NCBI RefSeq assembly: GCF_012843265.1
Contig: NZ_JABAIT010000022.1
Location: 1 to 64,000 of the forward strand
DNA: 64,000 nucleotides
Source: Bacillus sp. DNRA2
GTDB taxonomy: Bacteria; Bacillota; Bacilli; Bacillales; Cytobacillaceae
Direction of reading: 5' to 3'
In this document: positions 42,999 through 52,640 of the stretch, in pieces
Layout of the letters: every line of letters starts with the position of its first letter
Position numbering within the stretch: the stretch's first letter is position 1
Translations under genes and position numbers: made by a program
The notes under the pieces: model-generated
What the model was told of the DNA's origin: nothing
Database searches by the model: none
Seen by the model: only the letters and a program-made list of their open reading frames with translations

Positions 42999-44504
42999 TT
43001 GAAACTATCGATACAGGGTGTGAATGATGCAAAACTTCACCGCCCGATTCAATTAATTGCAAATTTATTTTTTGAGGAAGCAGAGTTAAACTTTCAACCT
43101 GATTCCAAGCAAGGTTTGAACCTTGTATTTCAAATCAATATAGAAGAAAAACTTGCTGCCTCAGTTGTACTGACAGATGAGACTGGTGCAAACTATTCAA
43201 GAACCTATACATCTGAATTGGTTTCAGGTAGTGAGAAGGAACAACTGAAGCAGATTAAGCAAGCCGTATCTAAAGTGCTTTTGACGGTTCTGCAAGATTA
43301 TACAGGAATTGTCCAAAAATGGGGTATTCTTACAGGGGTACGACCTACGAAGTTAATCCATCGTAAAAATGTCGATGGATTATCAATGGAATTGGCTCAT
43401 CAGCAATTGAAGCATGAATATTTAATAACTGATGAAAAAATTGACCTGATGGAACGAATCGTTGAACGCCAGCTTGCCGTTGTACCTGATTTATACGAAC
43501 TGAAAAGTGAGGTAAGCATCTATATTGGCATTCCGTTTTGCCCAACAAAATGTGCATATTGCACGTTTCCAGCATATGCAATTAATGGACGGCAGGGATC
43601 AGTCCATTCCTTTTTAGGTGGATTGCATTACGAAATAGATAAGATTGGTCACTGGCTCAAAGAAAATGATGTAAAAATTACCACGGTATATTTTGGTGGA
43701 GGAACACCGACAAGTATTTCAGCTGAGGAAATGGATTTACTTTATGAGGAAATGTACCGTTCCTTTCCGGATGTAGAAAAAATCCGGGAAATTACAGTGG
43801 AAGCAGGTCGTCCTGATACGATTACTCCGGAAAAAATCAATGTCTTAAAAAAATGGAACATTGATCGGATTAGTATTAATCCGCAATCTTATACGCAGGA
43901 AACACTTAAAGCAATCGGACGCCATCACACGGTTGACGAAACGATTGACAAGTTTAAGCTGGCTAGAAACATGGGTATGTCCAATATCAATATGGATTTA
44001 ATCATCGGTCTCCCTGGGGAGGGTATAGAGCAGTTTATCCATTCTTTGGATCAAACGAAAGAACTAAAGCCGGAATCTGTAACTGTTCATACCCTATCAT
44101 TCAAGCGAGCCTCTGAAATGACACAAAACAAGCAAAAGTATAAGGTGGCAGATCGTACGGAAGTAGAGGCAATGATGAGCTTAGCTGAACAATGGACTAA
44201 CATAAATGGCTATGAACCATATTATCTATATCGGCAAAAAAATATTCTCGGCAATTTAGAAAATGTCGGTTACTCCGTTCCAGGGAAAGAGAGTATTTAC
44301 AACATTATGATTATGGAAGAAATGCAGACGATTATTGGCTTGGGTTGTGGAGCATCCAGTAAATTTGTTGATCCAGTCAGTGGAAAAATAACCCAACTTG
44401 CAAATCCAAAGGATCCAAAATCATACAATGAAAGCTTTACTGAATATACTGATAAAAAAATAAACATTTTAAATGAGCTATTTCATAAAAACAGAACCCA
44501 TTGA
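42999..44504 (+). CDS. hemZ: HemZ, oxygen-independent coproporphyrinogen III oxidase family
   Basis: 501 residues from TTG 42999, preceded by GAAAGGTG; the length equals B. subtilis HemZ. The radical-SAM site is C-x3-C-x2-C (FCPTKCAYCTF), followed by YFGGGTPTS and VEAGRPDTI. An N-terminal 170-residue extension is typical of HemZ and absent from HemN. It belongs to the anaerobic haem-synthesis group, which fits an organism with a low-oxygen nitrate operon, although HemZ-type proteins may act in haem handling rather than the decarboxylation itself. Confidence 0.92.
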   Translation: MKLSIQGVNDAKLHRPIQLIANLFFEEAELNFQPDSKQGLNLVFQINIEEKLAASVVLTDETGANYSRTYTSELVSGSEKEQLKQIKQAVSKVLLTVLQDYTGIVQKWGILTGVRPTKLIHRKNVDGLSMELAHQQLKHEYLITDEKIDLMERIVERQLAVVPDLYELKSEVSIYIGIPFCPTKCAYCTFPAYAINGRQGSVHSFLGGLHYEIDKIGHWLKENDVKITTVYFGGGTPTSISAEEMDLLYEEMYRSFPDVEKIREITVEAGRPDTITPEKINVLKKWNIDRISINPQSYTQETLKAIGRHHTVDETIDKFKLARNMGMSNINMDLIIGLPGEGIEQFIHSLDQTKELKPESVTVHTLSFKRASEMTQNKQKYKVADRTEVEAMMSLAEQWTNINGYEPYYLYRQKNILGNLENVGYSVPGKESIYNIMIMEEMQTIIGLGCGASSKFVDPVSGKITQLANPKDPKSYNESFTEYTDKKINILNELFHKNRTH

Positions 44505-44523
44505 TTACGGGTTCTGTTTTTTG
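44489..44523 (+). terminator. Terminator of hemZ
   Basis: ACAGAACCC / GGGTTCTGT 9-bp stem, 9-base loop, then TTTTTTG; it overlaps the stop codon region. Confidence 0.88.
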
Positions 44524-44558
44524 CAATAATTAGATCTTTTAAGTTTTTCGGAAAATTC

Positions 44559-44587
44559 TTATCATTTTCGACATTTCCCTTTATAAT
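44559..44587 (+). promoter_or_regulatory. Putative sigma-A promoter of yhaR
   Basis: TTATCA (44559-44564), 17 bases, TATAAT (44582-44587), 30 bases before the start codon. Confidence 0.55.
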
Positions 44588-44617
44588 GGTAGTGGAGAAT
44601 AAAGGGGGAGAAAAATT

Positions 44618-45409
44618 ATGAGGGAAAATCAAGTTGCTGAAACGGTCAACGTGAACGTTGAAGGTCGTGTTGCCACGATTGAACTGAACAGACCGGAAGC
44701 TTTAAATGCCTTGAATAAGGACATTTTAAAAACATTAGCCTGTAAACTGAAAGAAATTAGTATATCAGATGATATCGACATTGTGGTTTTAACTGGAAGC
44801 GGAAATGTATTCTCGGCTGGTGGCGATATTAAATCAATGCTAAAGGACATAAATGAAAGTGAATTAACCTCAGTAATGGAAATAATAAGCGAGCTTGTGC
44901 TTACTTTATATTGCTTACCTAAGGTGACGATTACGGCAATTAAGGGGGCTGCTGCAGGTCTTGGAATGAGCTTGGCTCTTGCAACAGATTATGTAATGGC
45001 AGAAAAATCAAGTAAAGTTGCCATGAACTTTATAAATTTAGGATTAATTCCAGATGGAGGAGCACATTTCTTCCTTGAAAAGCTAGTAGGCGAAGCAAAA
45101 GCAAAGCAGATTATTTGGAAAGGTGAAACCATGTCTGCGGAAAAAGCATGGGAACTGGGCCTTATTAACGAAATCGTCGCGGAAGATATAACTGCTGCAT
45201 TACAAAATAAAATTGACGAATGGCTAGGACAACCACTTCAAGCGATGATAAAAACAAAGAAGATCTTTGCTGACATCAATCGTCCGCACTTATTAAAAGT
45301 ATTAGAATTTGAGAAGATTGCACAGGTGAAAATGTGGGAAACTGATGACCATAAAGAAGGAATTCAAGCTTTCCTTGATAAACGTCAACCACAATTTACT
45401 GGAAAATAA
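44618..45409 (+). CDS. yhaR: Enoyl-CoA hydratase/isomerase family protein (YhaR-like)
   Basis: 263 residues with the crotonase fold: ELNRPEALNALNKDILKTL, the oxyanion-hole segments SAGGDIKSML and IKGAAAGLGMSLALATDYVMA, and the PDGGAHFFLEKLVG region carrying one catalytic position. It acts on acyl-CoA thioesters (hydration or isomerisation); the exact substrate is unknown. SD GGGGGAG; same position as yhaR. Confidence 0.88.
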   Translation: MRENQVAETVNVNVEGRVATIELNRPEALNALNKDILKTLACKLKEISISDDIDIVVLTGSGNVFSAGGDIKSMLKDINESELTSVMEIISELVLTLYCLPKVTITAIKGAAAGLGMSLALATDYVMAEKSSKVAMNFINLGLIPDGGAHFFLEKLVGEAKAKQIIWKGETMSAEKAWELGLINEIVAEDITAALQNKIDEWLGQPLQAMIKTKKIFADINRPHLLKVLEFEKIAQVKMWETDDHKEGIQAFLDKRQPQFTGK

Positions 45410-45411
45410 TA

Positions 45412-45451
45412 AAAAAGCAAAGGGCCACTTAACTGAGCTCTTTGCTTTTTC
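45412..45451. terminator. Bidirectional terminator between yhaR and yhzD
   Basis: AAAAGCAAAGGGC / GCTCTTTGCTTTT stem, A-rich and T-rich on the two sides. Confidence 0.82.
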
Positions 45452-45454
45452 ACA

Positions 45455-45640
45455 TTACGGGTGGAATAATAATAATTTCCCTTGTGGTGAAGTACAACGA
45501 TGCGTTTTATCTAATAGATCTTTTTCTATTAGCAACTGTTCGCCTTGAACTTTTGCCTCTTCGTCACTGTTTGCTTGGAAGGCTTCGTCAATTAGTTTAT
45601 GACCGTTTGGTTCAAAAGCTGTTAATTTGTAAACTCCCAT
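45455..45640 (-). CDS. yhzD: YhzD-like small protein
   Basis: 61 residues from ATG 45640, preceded by AAAGGAGTG; the longer frame upstream lacks an SD. GVYKLTAFEPNGHKLIDEAF and the end HRCTSPQGKLLLFHP fit the YhzD family in length and ends. Soluble, function unknown. Convergent with yhaR and divergent from yhaQ. Confidence 0.85.
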   Translation of the reverse strand: MGVYKLTAFEPNGHKLIDEAFQANSDEEAKVQGEQLLIEKDLLDKTHRCTSPQGKLLLFHP

Positions 45641-45784
45641 GAATAGCACTCCTTTACAGACATAGAAATCCGTTTTTTTTATTATTTTTACATATTTCTG
45701 AATATTTAGCAAATGTTAAAAATAAAAATGAAACATTTTCACAATCTATTCCGTATAATAGAAGTAAAAAGGAGGGAGAATTTC

Positions 45785-46684
45785 GTGGACTTACTGTTGA
45801 AAAATGTAATAAAACGATTTGGTGAATTTACGGCAGTTGATAATCTATCTTTAAAAATTCCAGGTGGAGAAATGTTCGGTTTCCTTGGTGCCAATGGTGC
45901 AGGAAAAACTACGACCTTCAGAATGATATTGGGTCTCCTCGATCCAAATGGTGGTGAAATTATTTGGGGCGGACAACCTATCACATATTCAACTAGTAGT
46001 ATGATTGGCTATTTGCCCGAAGAAAGGGGTTTATATCCAAAGCTAAAAGTTCGTGAGCAGCTTGTCTATCTTGCTCGATTAAAAGGGATGGACAAACATG
46101 AAGCAGGAAAAGAACTAACCAGTTGGCTTGAACGTTTCAAAATACCTGACTACGCAGAAAAGAAAGTAGAAGAGCTCTCAAAGGGTAATCAGCAAAAGAT
46201 TCAGTTTATTGCTGCAGTTTTACATAAACCGAAATTATTGATTTTGGACGAACCGTTTAGTGGGCTTGACCCAGTGAATGTTGAATTATTAAAATCTGCC
46301 GTTCTTAAATTGCGAGATGAAGGGACAACCATTGTTTTCTCAAGTCATCGCATGGAGCATGTAGAGGAAATGTGTGAGCATTTGTGTATATTACAGCGGG
46401 GCAAGCCTGTCGTCTCGGGTAATTTGACAGAAATTAAGCGGGCATTTGGAAAGAAGAACATTATTATTCATACTGATGCCACTTTAGATTTTTTAGCTTC
46501 CTCACCAGGTGTTACAAAATTCACGCCAACAGCTGAAGGAGTAAGACTACAAGTCGAAGGGGAAATGGTTGCTGATCAAATATTAAAGGAAATTGTCGGC
46601 AAAGGCTTTATCCGTAAATTTGAACTAGAAGAACCTTCTTTAAATGATATTTTTATTGAGAAAGTAGGTGCTTCGTATGAATAA
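45785..46684 (+). CDS. yhaQ: ABC transporter ATPase YhaQ (NatA-like)
   Basis: 299 residues from GTG 45785 (AAGGAGGGA upstream); the earlier frame is untranslated leader. Walker A GANGAGKTT, signature ELSKGNQQKI, Walker B LLILDEPFSGLDPVN, H-loop SSHRMEHVE, and a C-terminal domain of about 80 residues seen in DrrA/NatA exporters. It overlaps the permease gene yhaP by 8 bases and forms an exporter with it. Sodium or drug export is likely by family. Confidence 0.92.
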   Translation: MDLLLKNVIKRFGEFTAVDNLSLKIPGGEMFGFLGANGAGKTTTFRMILGLLDPNGGEIIWGGQPITYSTSSMIGYLPEERGLYPKLKVREQLVYLARLKGMDKHEAGKELTSWLERFKIPDYAEKKVEELSKGNQQKIQFIAAVLHKPKLLILDEPFSGLDPVNVELLKSAVLKLRDEGTTIVFSSHRMEHVEEMCEHLCILQRGKPVVSGNLTEIKRAFGKKNIIIHTDATLDFLASSPGVTKFTPTAEGVRLQVEGEMVADQILKEIVGKGFIRKFELEEPSLNDIFIEKVGASYE

Positions 46685-47930
46685 CTTCTTTATTATTTTG
46701 ATGCATACATATTTATCGAAGCTTAAAACTAAATCATTTATTGTCACTTCACTTATTACTGTTGCTATCATTGTCGCTTTAACCAATCTGCCCAATATTA
46801 TTGAATACTTTAATAAGAATGATGTAGAAAAAATTGCTGTAGTCGACGAAACAGACGGTCAGTTGTTTGCGACACTCAAAGCGCAGGTAAAAGCCGTCAA
46901 TAGTGAATTGAAATTAAATGAATTTGATGGAACACTTTCCGAGGCGGAAAAGGCAGTTGAAAAAGGGACTTACAAAGGTGTGCTTCAGTTAAAGTTGAAT
47001 GATGGGATGCTTCCAGAGGCAACTTATAAAGCGATGAGCATCACTGATTCGACAACCTCAACTGAGCTGCAAAGCTATGTTCAACAAATTAAAGTATCGA
47101 TGGCCGCGTCGCAAATTAACCTGAGTCCTGATCAGCTTGCCAAACTTTATGAACCAGTTTCCTTTAAGCAGGTTGCCTTAGAAGAAAATGCGAAAACGGA
47201 AAAAGAGCTTACCCAGGCACGTGGCTTAGTCTATGCGTTATTGTTCATCATTTATTTTGCTGTTATCATGTATGCGAATATGATTGCAATGGAGGTTGCA
47301 ACCGAGAAATCGTCACGGGTAATGGAGATTCTCATCTCCAGTGTCTCTCCAATTAAGCAAATGTTTGCGAAAATATTAGGTGTAGGATTACTAAGTCTAA
47401 CACAATTGGCATTAATGCTTGTCGTTGGATATTATTCAATTAAGCAAAATAGTGACACATTGCAAGGAGCGTCGTTTGACTTTTTAGGTTTTGGGGATAT
47501 TCCAATTGCTACGATTGTTTATGGTGTCATCTTCTTTATTTTGGGTTATTTCCTTTATGCAACCTTGGCAGCATTTTTAGGATCCTTGGTTAGCAGAATT
47601 GAAGATGTCCAACAAATGATCACACCGATGACACTTCTCGTTGCAGCGGGCTTCATGATGGCAATGTTTGGTTTGGGTCAGCCAGATGCAACGTTTATTA
47701 AGGTCACATCGTTTATTCCGTTTTTTGCACCGATGCTGATGTTTCTTCGGGTTGGTATGTTGAATATCCCGATTTGGGAGGCAGGAATTTCGATTGGTAT
47801 CCTGATATTAACGATTATTGTGTTAGCGATATTTGGGGCAAGAGTATATCGAGGTGGAGTGTTGATGTACGGTAAATCCAATTCCTTTAAAGATATTAAA
47901 AAGGCGTTACAGTTGACGAAAAATAAATAG
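46677..47930 (+). CDS. yhaP: ABC transporter permease YhaP (NatB-like)
   Basis: 417 residues. One N-terminal membrane helix (about 16-38), a 150-residue extracytoplasmic domain, then five or six C-terminal helices including EVATEKSSRVMEILISSVSP, the ABC2-type/NatB signature. ATG 46677 follows AGGTG and overlaps the yhaQ stop, so translation is coupled. Pairs with YhaQ as an exporter of Na+ or another compound. Confidence 0.9.
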   Translation: MNNFFIILMHTYLSKLKTKSFIVTSLITVAIIVALTNLPNIIEYFNKNDVEKIAVVDETDGQLFATLKAQVKAVNSELKLNEFDGTLSEAEKAVEKGTYKGVLQLKLNDGMLPEATYKAMSITDSTTSTELQSYVQQIKVSMAASQINLSPDQLAKLYEPVSFKQVALEENAKTEKELTQARGLVYALLFIIYFAVIMYANMIAMEVATEKSSRVMEILISSVSPIKQMFAKILGVGLLSLTQLALMLVVGYYSIKQNSDTLQGASFDFLGFGDIPIATIVYGVIFFILGYFLYATLAAFLGSLVSRIEDVQQMITPMTLLVAAGFMMAMFGLGQPDATFIKVTSFIPFFAPMLMFLRVGMLNIPIWEAGISIGILILTIIVLAIFGARVYRGGVLMYGKSNSFKDIKKALQLTKNK

Positions 47931-47941
47931 GAAAAAGAACG

Positions 47942-47980
47942 CTCGCTGTCAATGCCGATTGAACAGCGAGTTTTTTATTT
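47942..47980 (+). terminator. Terminator of yhaQP
   Basis: CTCGCTGT / ACAGCGAG 8-bp stem extended by TCAAT/ATTGA in the loop, then TTTTTTATTT. Confidence 0.87.
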
Positions 47981-48081
47981 GGAGACAATGTTAGTGAATG
48001 ATAATCGAACGTGCATTCTGTTTTTGAGGGTGTTAAAATAGAAACAGATACATTTGTGGGAAATGAAATTTGGAGGAATAT

Positions 48082-49308
48082 ATGAAGAAAATAACGTTTA
48101 TCCATGCCGCTGATCTTCATTTAGACAGCCCAATGTCAGGGTTACGGCATTTACCTCAACCTATTTTCAAACGGATTCAAGAAAGCAGCTTTACCGCACT
48201 TTCGAAATTAATTGATACAGCCATTGCCGAGCAAGTTGATTTTGTCATCTTTGCCGGGGATATATTTGATGGTGAAAATCGGAGTATTCGGGCCCAATCG
48301 CGTTTCCGCAAACAAATAGAAAGACTCGCTTATCATCATATTCCTGTCTTCATTGTTCATGGAAACCATGACCATTTGGACGGTAAGTGGGCGCAAATCC
48401 CGCTTCCGCCAAATGCATATATCTTCCCAGGTGAGGTCGAAGTCAAGAATGTACAGTGTAATAATCATACGACAGTTTCTTTATACGGCTTTAGTTATCC
48501 CCAACGCCACGTATTTGAAAAAAAAATCGATGAATATGCCAAAACTGGTTCGGCAGACTTTCATATTGGGATTTTACATGGGCACTATGAAGGAAGTAGC
48601 GATCATGGGAAGTATGCACCATTTCAATTATCTGATTTACTTGAAAAACAATTTGACTATTGGGCTTTAGGGCATATCCATAAACGTGCCCAGCTTTCTG
48701 TAGAGCCCCCTGTTATTTATCCTGGTAATATCCAAGGCCGCCACCCTAAGGAGTCAGGTGAAAAAGGTTGCTATATCGTAACATTGACAGAATATGACAA
48801 AAGCTTAGAATTCATCTCTTTGAGCGATATCCTCTGGGGTGAAATTGAGCTTGACGCTTCTAACGCTACAACGATTGCCGACCTTGATCAGTTATGTCGT
48901 AATAGCCTTGATTTAACTAGGAAAGAGGGGAAGGGGACGTTGCTGACACTTAAGTTATCAGGTGTCAGTTTAAAAAACGACCAAATTCACTATCTTAAAT
49001 CAGGTGAGTTATTAGAATCCCTGCAGGATGAGGATCAAGATGATGAATACTCATTCGTTTGGCCAGTTGCAATCGAATTTGAAGAAAAAACAGAATATGT
49101 TCGCACCTTGCTTATAAATGAAGCGGATTTTTTTGATGAATTATTTCAAGCAGTTGATACATATGAAAATTGGGATGAAAGTTTATCCTCGCTTTATCAG
49201 CATAGTGCAGCGCGCAAGTTTATGACGAGCCTAACAGAGACAGATAAGGAACAGTTAATCATGGAGGTTGAGAAACTGTTGGTTAAATCATTAAAGCAAC
49301 AAGTTTAG
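48082..49308 (+). CDS. yhaO: SbcD-like DNA repair nuclease YhaO
   Basis: 408 residues from ATG 48082 (TGGAGGA upstream). Calcineurin-like phosphodiesterase motifs of Mre11/SbcD: HAADLHLDSPM (Asp, His), FAGDIFDGENRS (Asp), HGNHDH and GHIHKRAQ. The metal-dependent nuclease partner of the following ATPase gene; 18 bases separate them and both share a reading frame. Expected role in processing DNA ends or hairpins. Confidence 0.92.
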   Translation: MKKITFIHAADLHLDSPMSGLRHLPQPIFKRIQESSFTALSKLIDTAIAEQVDFVIFAGDIFDGENRSIRAQSRFRKQIERLAYHHIPVFIVHGNHDHLDGKWAQIPLPPNAYIFPGEVEVKNVQCNNHTTVSLYGFSYPQRHVFEKKIDEYAKTGSADFHIGILHGHYEGSSDHGKYAPFQLSDLLEKQFDYWALGHIHKRAQLSVEPPVIYPGNIQGRHPKESGEKGCYIVTLTEYDKSLEFISLSDILWGEIELDASNATTIADLDQLCRNSLDLTRKEGKGTLLTLKLSGVSLKNDQIHYLKSGELLESLQDEDQDDEYSFVWPVAIEFEEKTEYVRTLLINEADFFDELFQAVDTYENWDESLSSLYQHSAARKFMTSLTETDKEQLIMEVEKLLVKSLKQQV

Positions 49309-49326
49309 AGAGAGGAGGGAGTAACA

Positions 49327-52300
49327 CTGATTATTCATGAAATTCATATTTATGGTTATGGAAAATTAGAAAATTTCATCGTAAAGGATTTGGATTCATT
49401 TACGATTTTTTATGGCGAGAATGAGGCAGGAAAATCGACGATGATGTCATTTATCCATAGTATTCTGTTTGGATTTCCAACCAAAAACCAAACAGAATTG
49501 CGTTATGAGCCAAAGCGATTTTCTAAATTTGGCGGGCAATTGGTTGTTACCTTTCCGAGCGGCAAAGCTGTAATCGAACGGGTCAAAGGCAAGGCCACCG
49601 GTGATGTCAGCGTCATCTTGGAGGATGGATCTCGAGGTGGTGAAGAATTACTGCAACAGTTGTTGTCGCATATAGACAAAGGACTCTACCAAGCCATTTT
49701 TTCTTTTAATCTTCATGGTTTGCAGCATATGCAAGGGTTGAAGAATGAAGACCTGGGCAAATTTCTCTTTTCAACCGGTGCACTAGGAACAGATCGTTTG
49801 TTAGCAACAGAGAATGCATTGCAACGTGAACTGGACACCTTATATAAACCGAGTGGAAAAAAACCGTTTCTTAATGAAAAAATTGCTGAAATTAAACAAT
49901 TACATAAAGAATTGAAACAGGCTGAGCAAGCACAAGATCAATATTGGGGCTATTTGGAGGAAAAAGAGCTACTTGAAAATAAAATCAATACATTCCAGCT
50001 CGAACTTGCTAATAAACAGAGCCGCTTAGTGAAGCTTATGGAATGGCGAAGAATACTGCCACTAGTAATTGAGGCAGATGACTTATCGAAGGAAGCCTTG
50101 TCGACAGTAGATATTGAATTTCCTGATGGTGGTATTCAAAAGTTGGATGAATTGCAGTGGAGAAGAATCACGATTCACAATAAACTGAATCAGCTTACTA
50201 CTAAAATAGCTGAATTGAAACTGGAAATCGATCAAACTAAGCCTCAGGATGATATGTTAAAAAGTGAACTAGACATTAACACTGCTGTAGAAAATTTACC
50301 ACTGTACGAGCAGCTTATACAGGAAGAGAAGCAACTAAACATGCAGCAGAATCAAAAGGAGCAGCAAATTGTTGAAATACAAAATACGCTGCATATGAAA
50401 ATTGAAGAAGAAGTGGTTTTGAAATGCAATACTAGTTTGTTTATGAAAGAAAGAACATTACAAGCACAGCGGGTGCAGCTCCAGTTAAAAGAGAAGAAGC
50501 ATCAATTGGATGAACAATTTTATGAAGCCCAAAAAGAGCTGGAACAGATTGAGGATGCTAAGAGTAAAATGAACGCCAAGCTACTTTCAGAACAGGAACG
50601 CAGCGAATTATTAGTACAAACAAAACATGTAGAACAGCATGAGATAATCAAACAGGAGCTACTTTCTGTTCAAAATCAACTCAACATGCTAAACCGTTTA
50701 GCACAAACTGATTCAAGACAAGCAAAATCAAACGACCAGCAGCAACTTATTGGGAAATGGATATTTATGTTGCTTTTTTTCGGCTTAGCTATTTGGAGCA
50801 TCTTTTCCGGGCTTTGGTTTGTTACTGCACTTTCTGTGGCGTTACTTTTATATGTATTTATTTTTCAAGGAAGAAAGGTCAAACAGGCTACCAATCAGTT
50901 TGAAACTGAAATTGCCAATCTTACTGAAAAACAGACAGCGCTTGAAGCAAAATTGGCCAAGGGTAGGTTCCCGAATTCTGAGGTTGCAAAGCATCAGCTT
51001 GAGCTTGATAATGAAACCCGCGAACAGCTTCGCATTCTTAACATCAGATGGGAGCAAAAAAATGATCAATATGAGAAGGTGCTGAATGCATATGAAAAAT
51101 GGGAGCAGGATGTTCGGAAATCAACGATTAGCCTTGAGGAATTAGGGAGAGAACTTGGTATCCCAAAAGAAATCGCCCATCACTTTATTCATGATGCATT
51201 TCTCCTCATTGAAAAATTAAAAAACGTGCTCATTGAAAGAGAAAAGCTCAAGTCCAGGCAGGTATTTATTGCGCAAGAGCTTAGACGAATTGAGGCGAGA
51301 TTTTCAACGTTGATTCAAAAATTTATTGGTTCTGAGCCAATTCCAATTCATAATGGAGCCTATTTATTAAAGCAAGCGCTAAAGCGTGAACAGGAGAAAG
51401 CGATTTTGCACCAGGAGAAGCAGCTGAAGCATAGAGAGTTAGAAGCAGAGATTCAACTGTGTCAGGATGAAAAAATCGGGCTTGATCAAGCGTTTCAACA
51501 TTTATTTTCGCTTGCAAAAGCCGACAATGAAGCTGATTATCGAAAAAATGCTCAATTGCATAAACGAAAACAAAATGTGGCCGTTAGGCTTGCTGAAATA
51601 TCTCGACAATTGACCGACTCAGGCATAGACAATGAAGAAAGCTTAACAAGTGACTTTGGCGTTGATGCTGATGAAGTTGCTCAGCAAATTAACATATTAA
51701 AGAGCGAACAAGCAACAGCTCAGGATGAAGTATTAGAGATACAGAAACGACTTGCAGAAATTAAGTATCAGATTTCCTTAATTGAGGAAGGAGGTACCTA
51801 TGCTGAGCTCTTGCATCTCTTTAAGCTCAAGCAAGCTGAATTAAATGAGGAGTCCAAAACTTGGGCAAAGTATGCAATCGCTAAAGATATCCTTAACAAT
51901 GCAGTCGAACGATACAAAAATGATCGTTTACCGAAGTTGATGGAGCGTGCTCAAAGCTATTTACAAGAATTAACGGGTCAGCAATACATGAAAATTCATG
52001 TGCAAAAAGATGGGAGTAGCTTTTTAATTGAAAGCTATGACCATATCTTATTTGAACCGAAAGAACTTAGTCAGGCTACCTCAGAACAAGTATATGTAGC
52101 GTTAAGATTAGCTCTAGCAACAACATTGTATGAAAAATACCAATTCCCAATTATCATTGATGATAGCTTTGTGAATTTTGATCATCAACGAACGAAGAAG
52201 GTGGTCGATTTACTTTGTGGCCTTAAAGATCATCAAATTCTATTTTTCACTTGCCATCAGCACTTGCTTTCCCATTTTCAAACAGGAAAATTAATCAAGC

Positions 52301-52335
52301 TGGGAGAAAGAGACCAGAGTTTCATCATAAAATAA
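49327..52335 (+). CDS. yhaN: SbcC/Rad50-like ATPase YhaN, probable CTG start
   Basis: About 1002 residues. The family opening (IIHEIHIYGYGKLENFIVKD) lies upstream of any ATG/GTG/TTG. The TAG of yhaO is in the same frame, and the only codons with an SD at good distance (GGAGGGA) are CTG 49327 or the ATT after it. Walker A is GENEAGKSTM, then long coiled coils broken by two membrane-like helices (about 475-510, WIFMLLFFGLAIW), then the C-terminal Walker B (IIIDDSFVNFD). Unlike SbcC it appears membrane-attached at the coiled-coil tip. Acts with YhaO on DNA ends. Confidence 0.88.
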   Translation: MIIHEIHIYGYGKLENFIVKDLDSFTIFYGENEAGKSTMMSFIHSILFGFPTKNQTELRYEPKRFSKFGGQLVVTFPSGKAVIERVKGKATGDVSVILEDGSRGGEELLQQLLSHIDKGLYQAIFSFNLHGLQHMQGLKNEDLGKFLFSTGALGTDRLLATENALQRELDTLYKPSGKKPFLNEKIAEIKQLHKELKQAEQAQDQYWGYLEEKELLENKINTFQLELANKQSRLVKLMEWRRILPLVIEADDLSKEALSTVDIEFPDGGIQKLDELQWRRITIHNKLNQLTTKIAELKLEIDQTKPQDDMLKSELDINTAVENLPLYEQLIQEEKQLNMQQNQKEQQIVEIQNTLHMKIEEEVVLKCNTSLFMKERTLQAQRVQLQLKEKKHQLDEQFYEAQKELEQIEDAKSKMNAKLLSEQERSELLVQTKHVEQHEIIKQELLSVQNQLNMLNRLAQTDSRQAKSNDQQQLIGKWIFMLLFFGLAIWSIFSGLWFVTALSVALLLYVFIFQGRKVKQATNQFETEIANLTEKQTALEAKLAKGRFPNSEVAKHQLELDNETREQLRILNIRWEQKNDQYEKVLNAYEKWEQDVRKSTISLEELGRELGIPKEIAHHFIHDAFLLIEKLKNVLIEREKLKSRQVFIAQELRRIEARFSTLIQKFIGSEPIPIHNGAYLLKQALKREQEKAILHQEKQLKHRELEAEIQLCQDEKIGLDQAFQHLFSLAKADNEADYRKNAQLHKRKQNVAVRLAEISRQLTDSGIDNEESLTSDFGVDADEVAQQINILKSEQATAQDEVLEIQKRLAEIKYQISLIEEGGTYAELLHLFKLKQAELNEESKTWAKYAIAKDILNNAVERYKNDRLPKLMERAQSYLQELTGQQYMKIHVQKDGSSFLIESYDHILFEPKELSQATSEQVYVALRLALATTLYEKYQFPIIIDDSFVNFDHQRTKKVVDLLCGLKDHQILFFTCHQHLLSHFQTGKLIKLGERDQSFIIK

Positions 52336-52408
52336 ATGCATACTTTACACATGTCTAACATATATTGTAGAAAACATTGGACAACCATTTGTTAGAGAGG
52401 TGAAGAGT

Positions 52409-52600
52409 ATGACAATTCCAATTTGGGTATATTTTGTAGTTGCAGGGATTATGATTAGTGCATTTATGGCCGTCAAAACAGGAAGAGAAGAGCGGAAGTT
52501 CGAGCAGGAAATGATCGAGCGCGAAGGTGATATTTATATGCAGCGTCTTGAGATGGAAAAGGAACAACGTAAAGAAGACGTTCACACAGCGGGATACTAA
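52409..52600 (+). CDS. yhaL: YhaL-like sporulation-associated membrane protein
   Basis: 63 residues from ATG 52409 (AGAGGTGAAG upstream). One membrane helix (about 3-20, PIWVYFVVAGIMISAFM) and a charged tail (REERKFEQEMIEREGDIYMQ). Fits the YhaL family found by prsA in Bacillus. In B. subtilis yhaM lies between yhaN and prsA; it is not present here. Confidence 0.75.
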   Translation: MTIPIWVYFVVAGIMISAFMAVKTGREERKFEQEMIEREGDIYMQRLEMEKEQRKEDVHTAGY

Positions 52601-52606
52601 TAAAAA

Positions 52607-52640
52607 GAAAGGACCTGAAAGCTTCAGGTCCTTTAACTTA
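52607..52640. terminator. Bidirectional terminator between yhaL and prsA
   Basis: AAAGGACCTGAA / TTCAGGTCCTTT perfect 12-bp stem with a 3-base loop. Confidence 0.9.
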
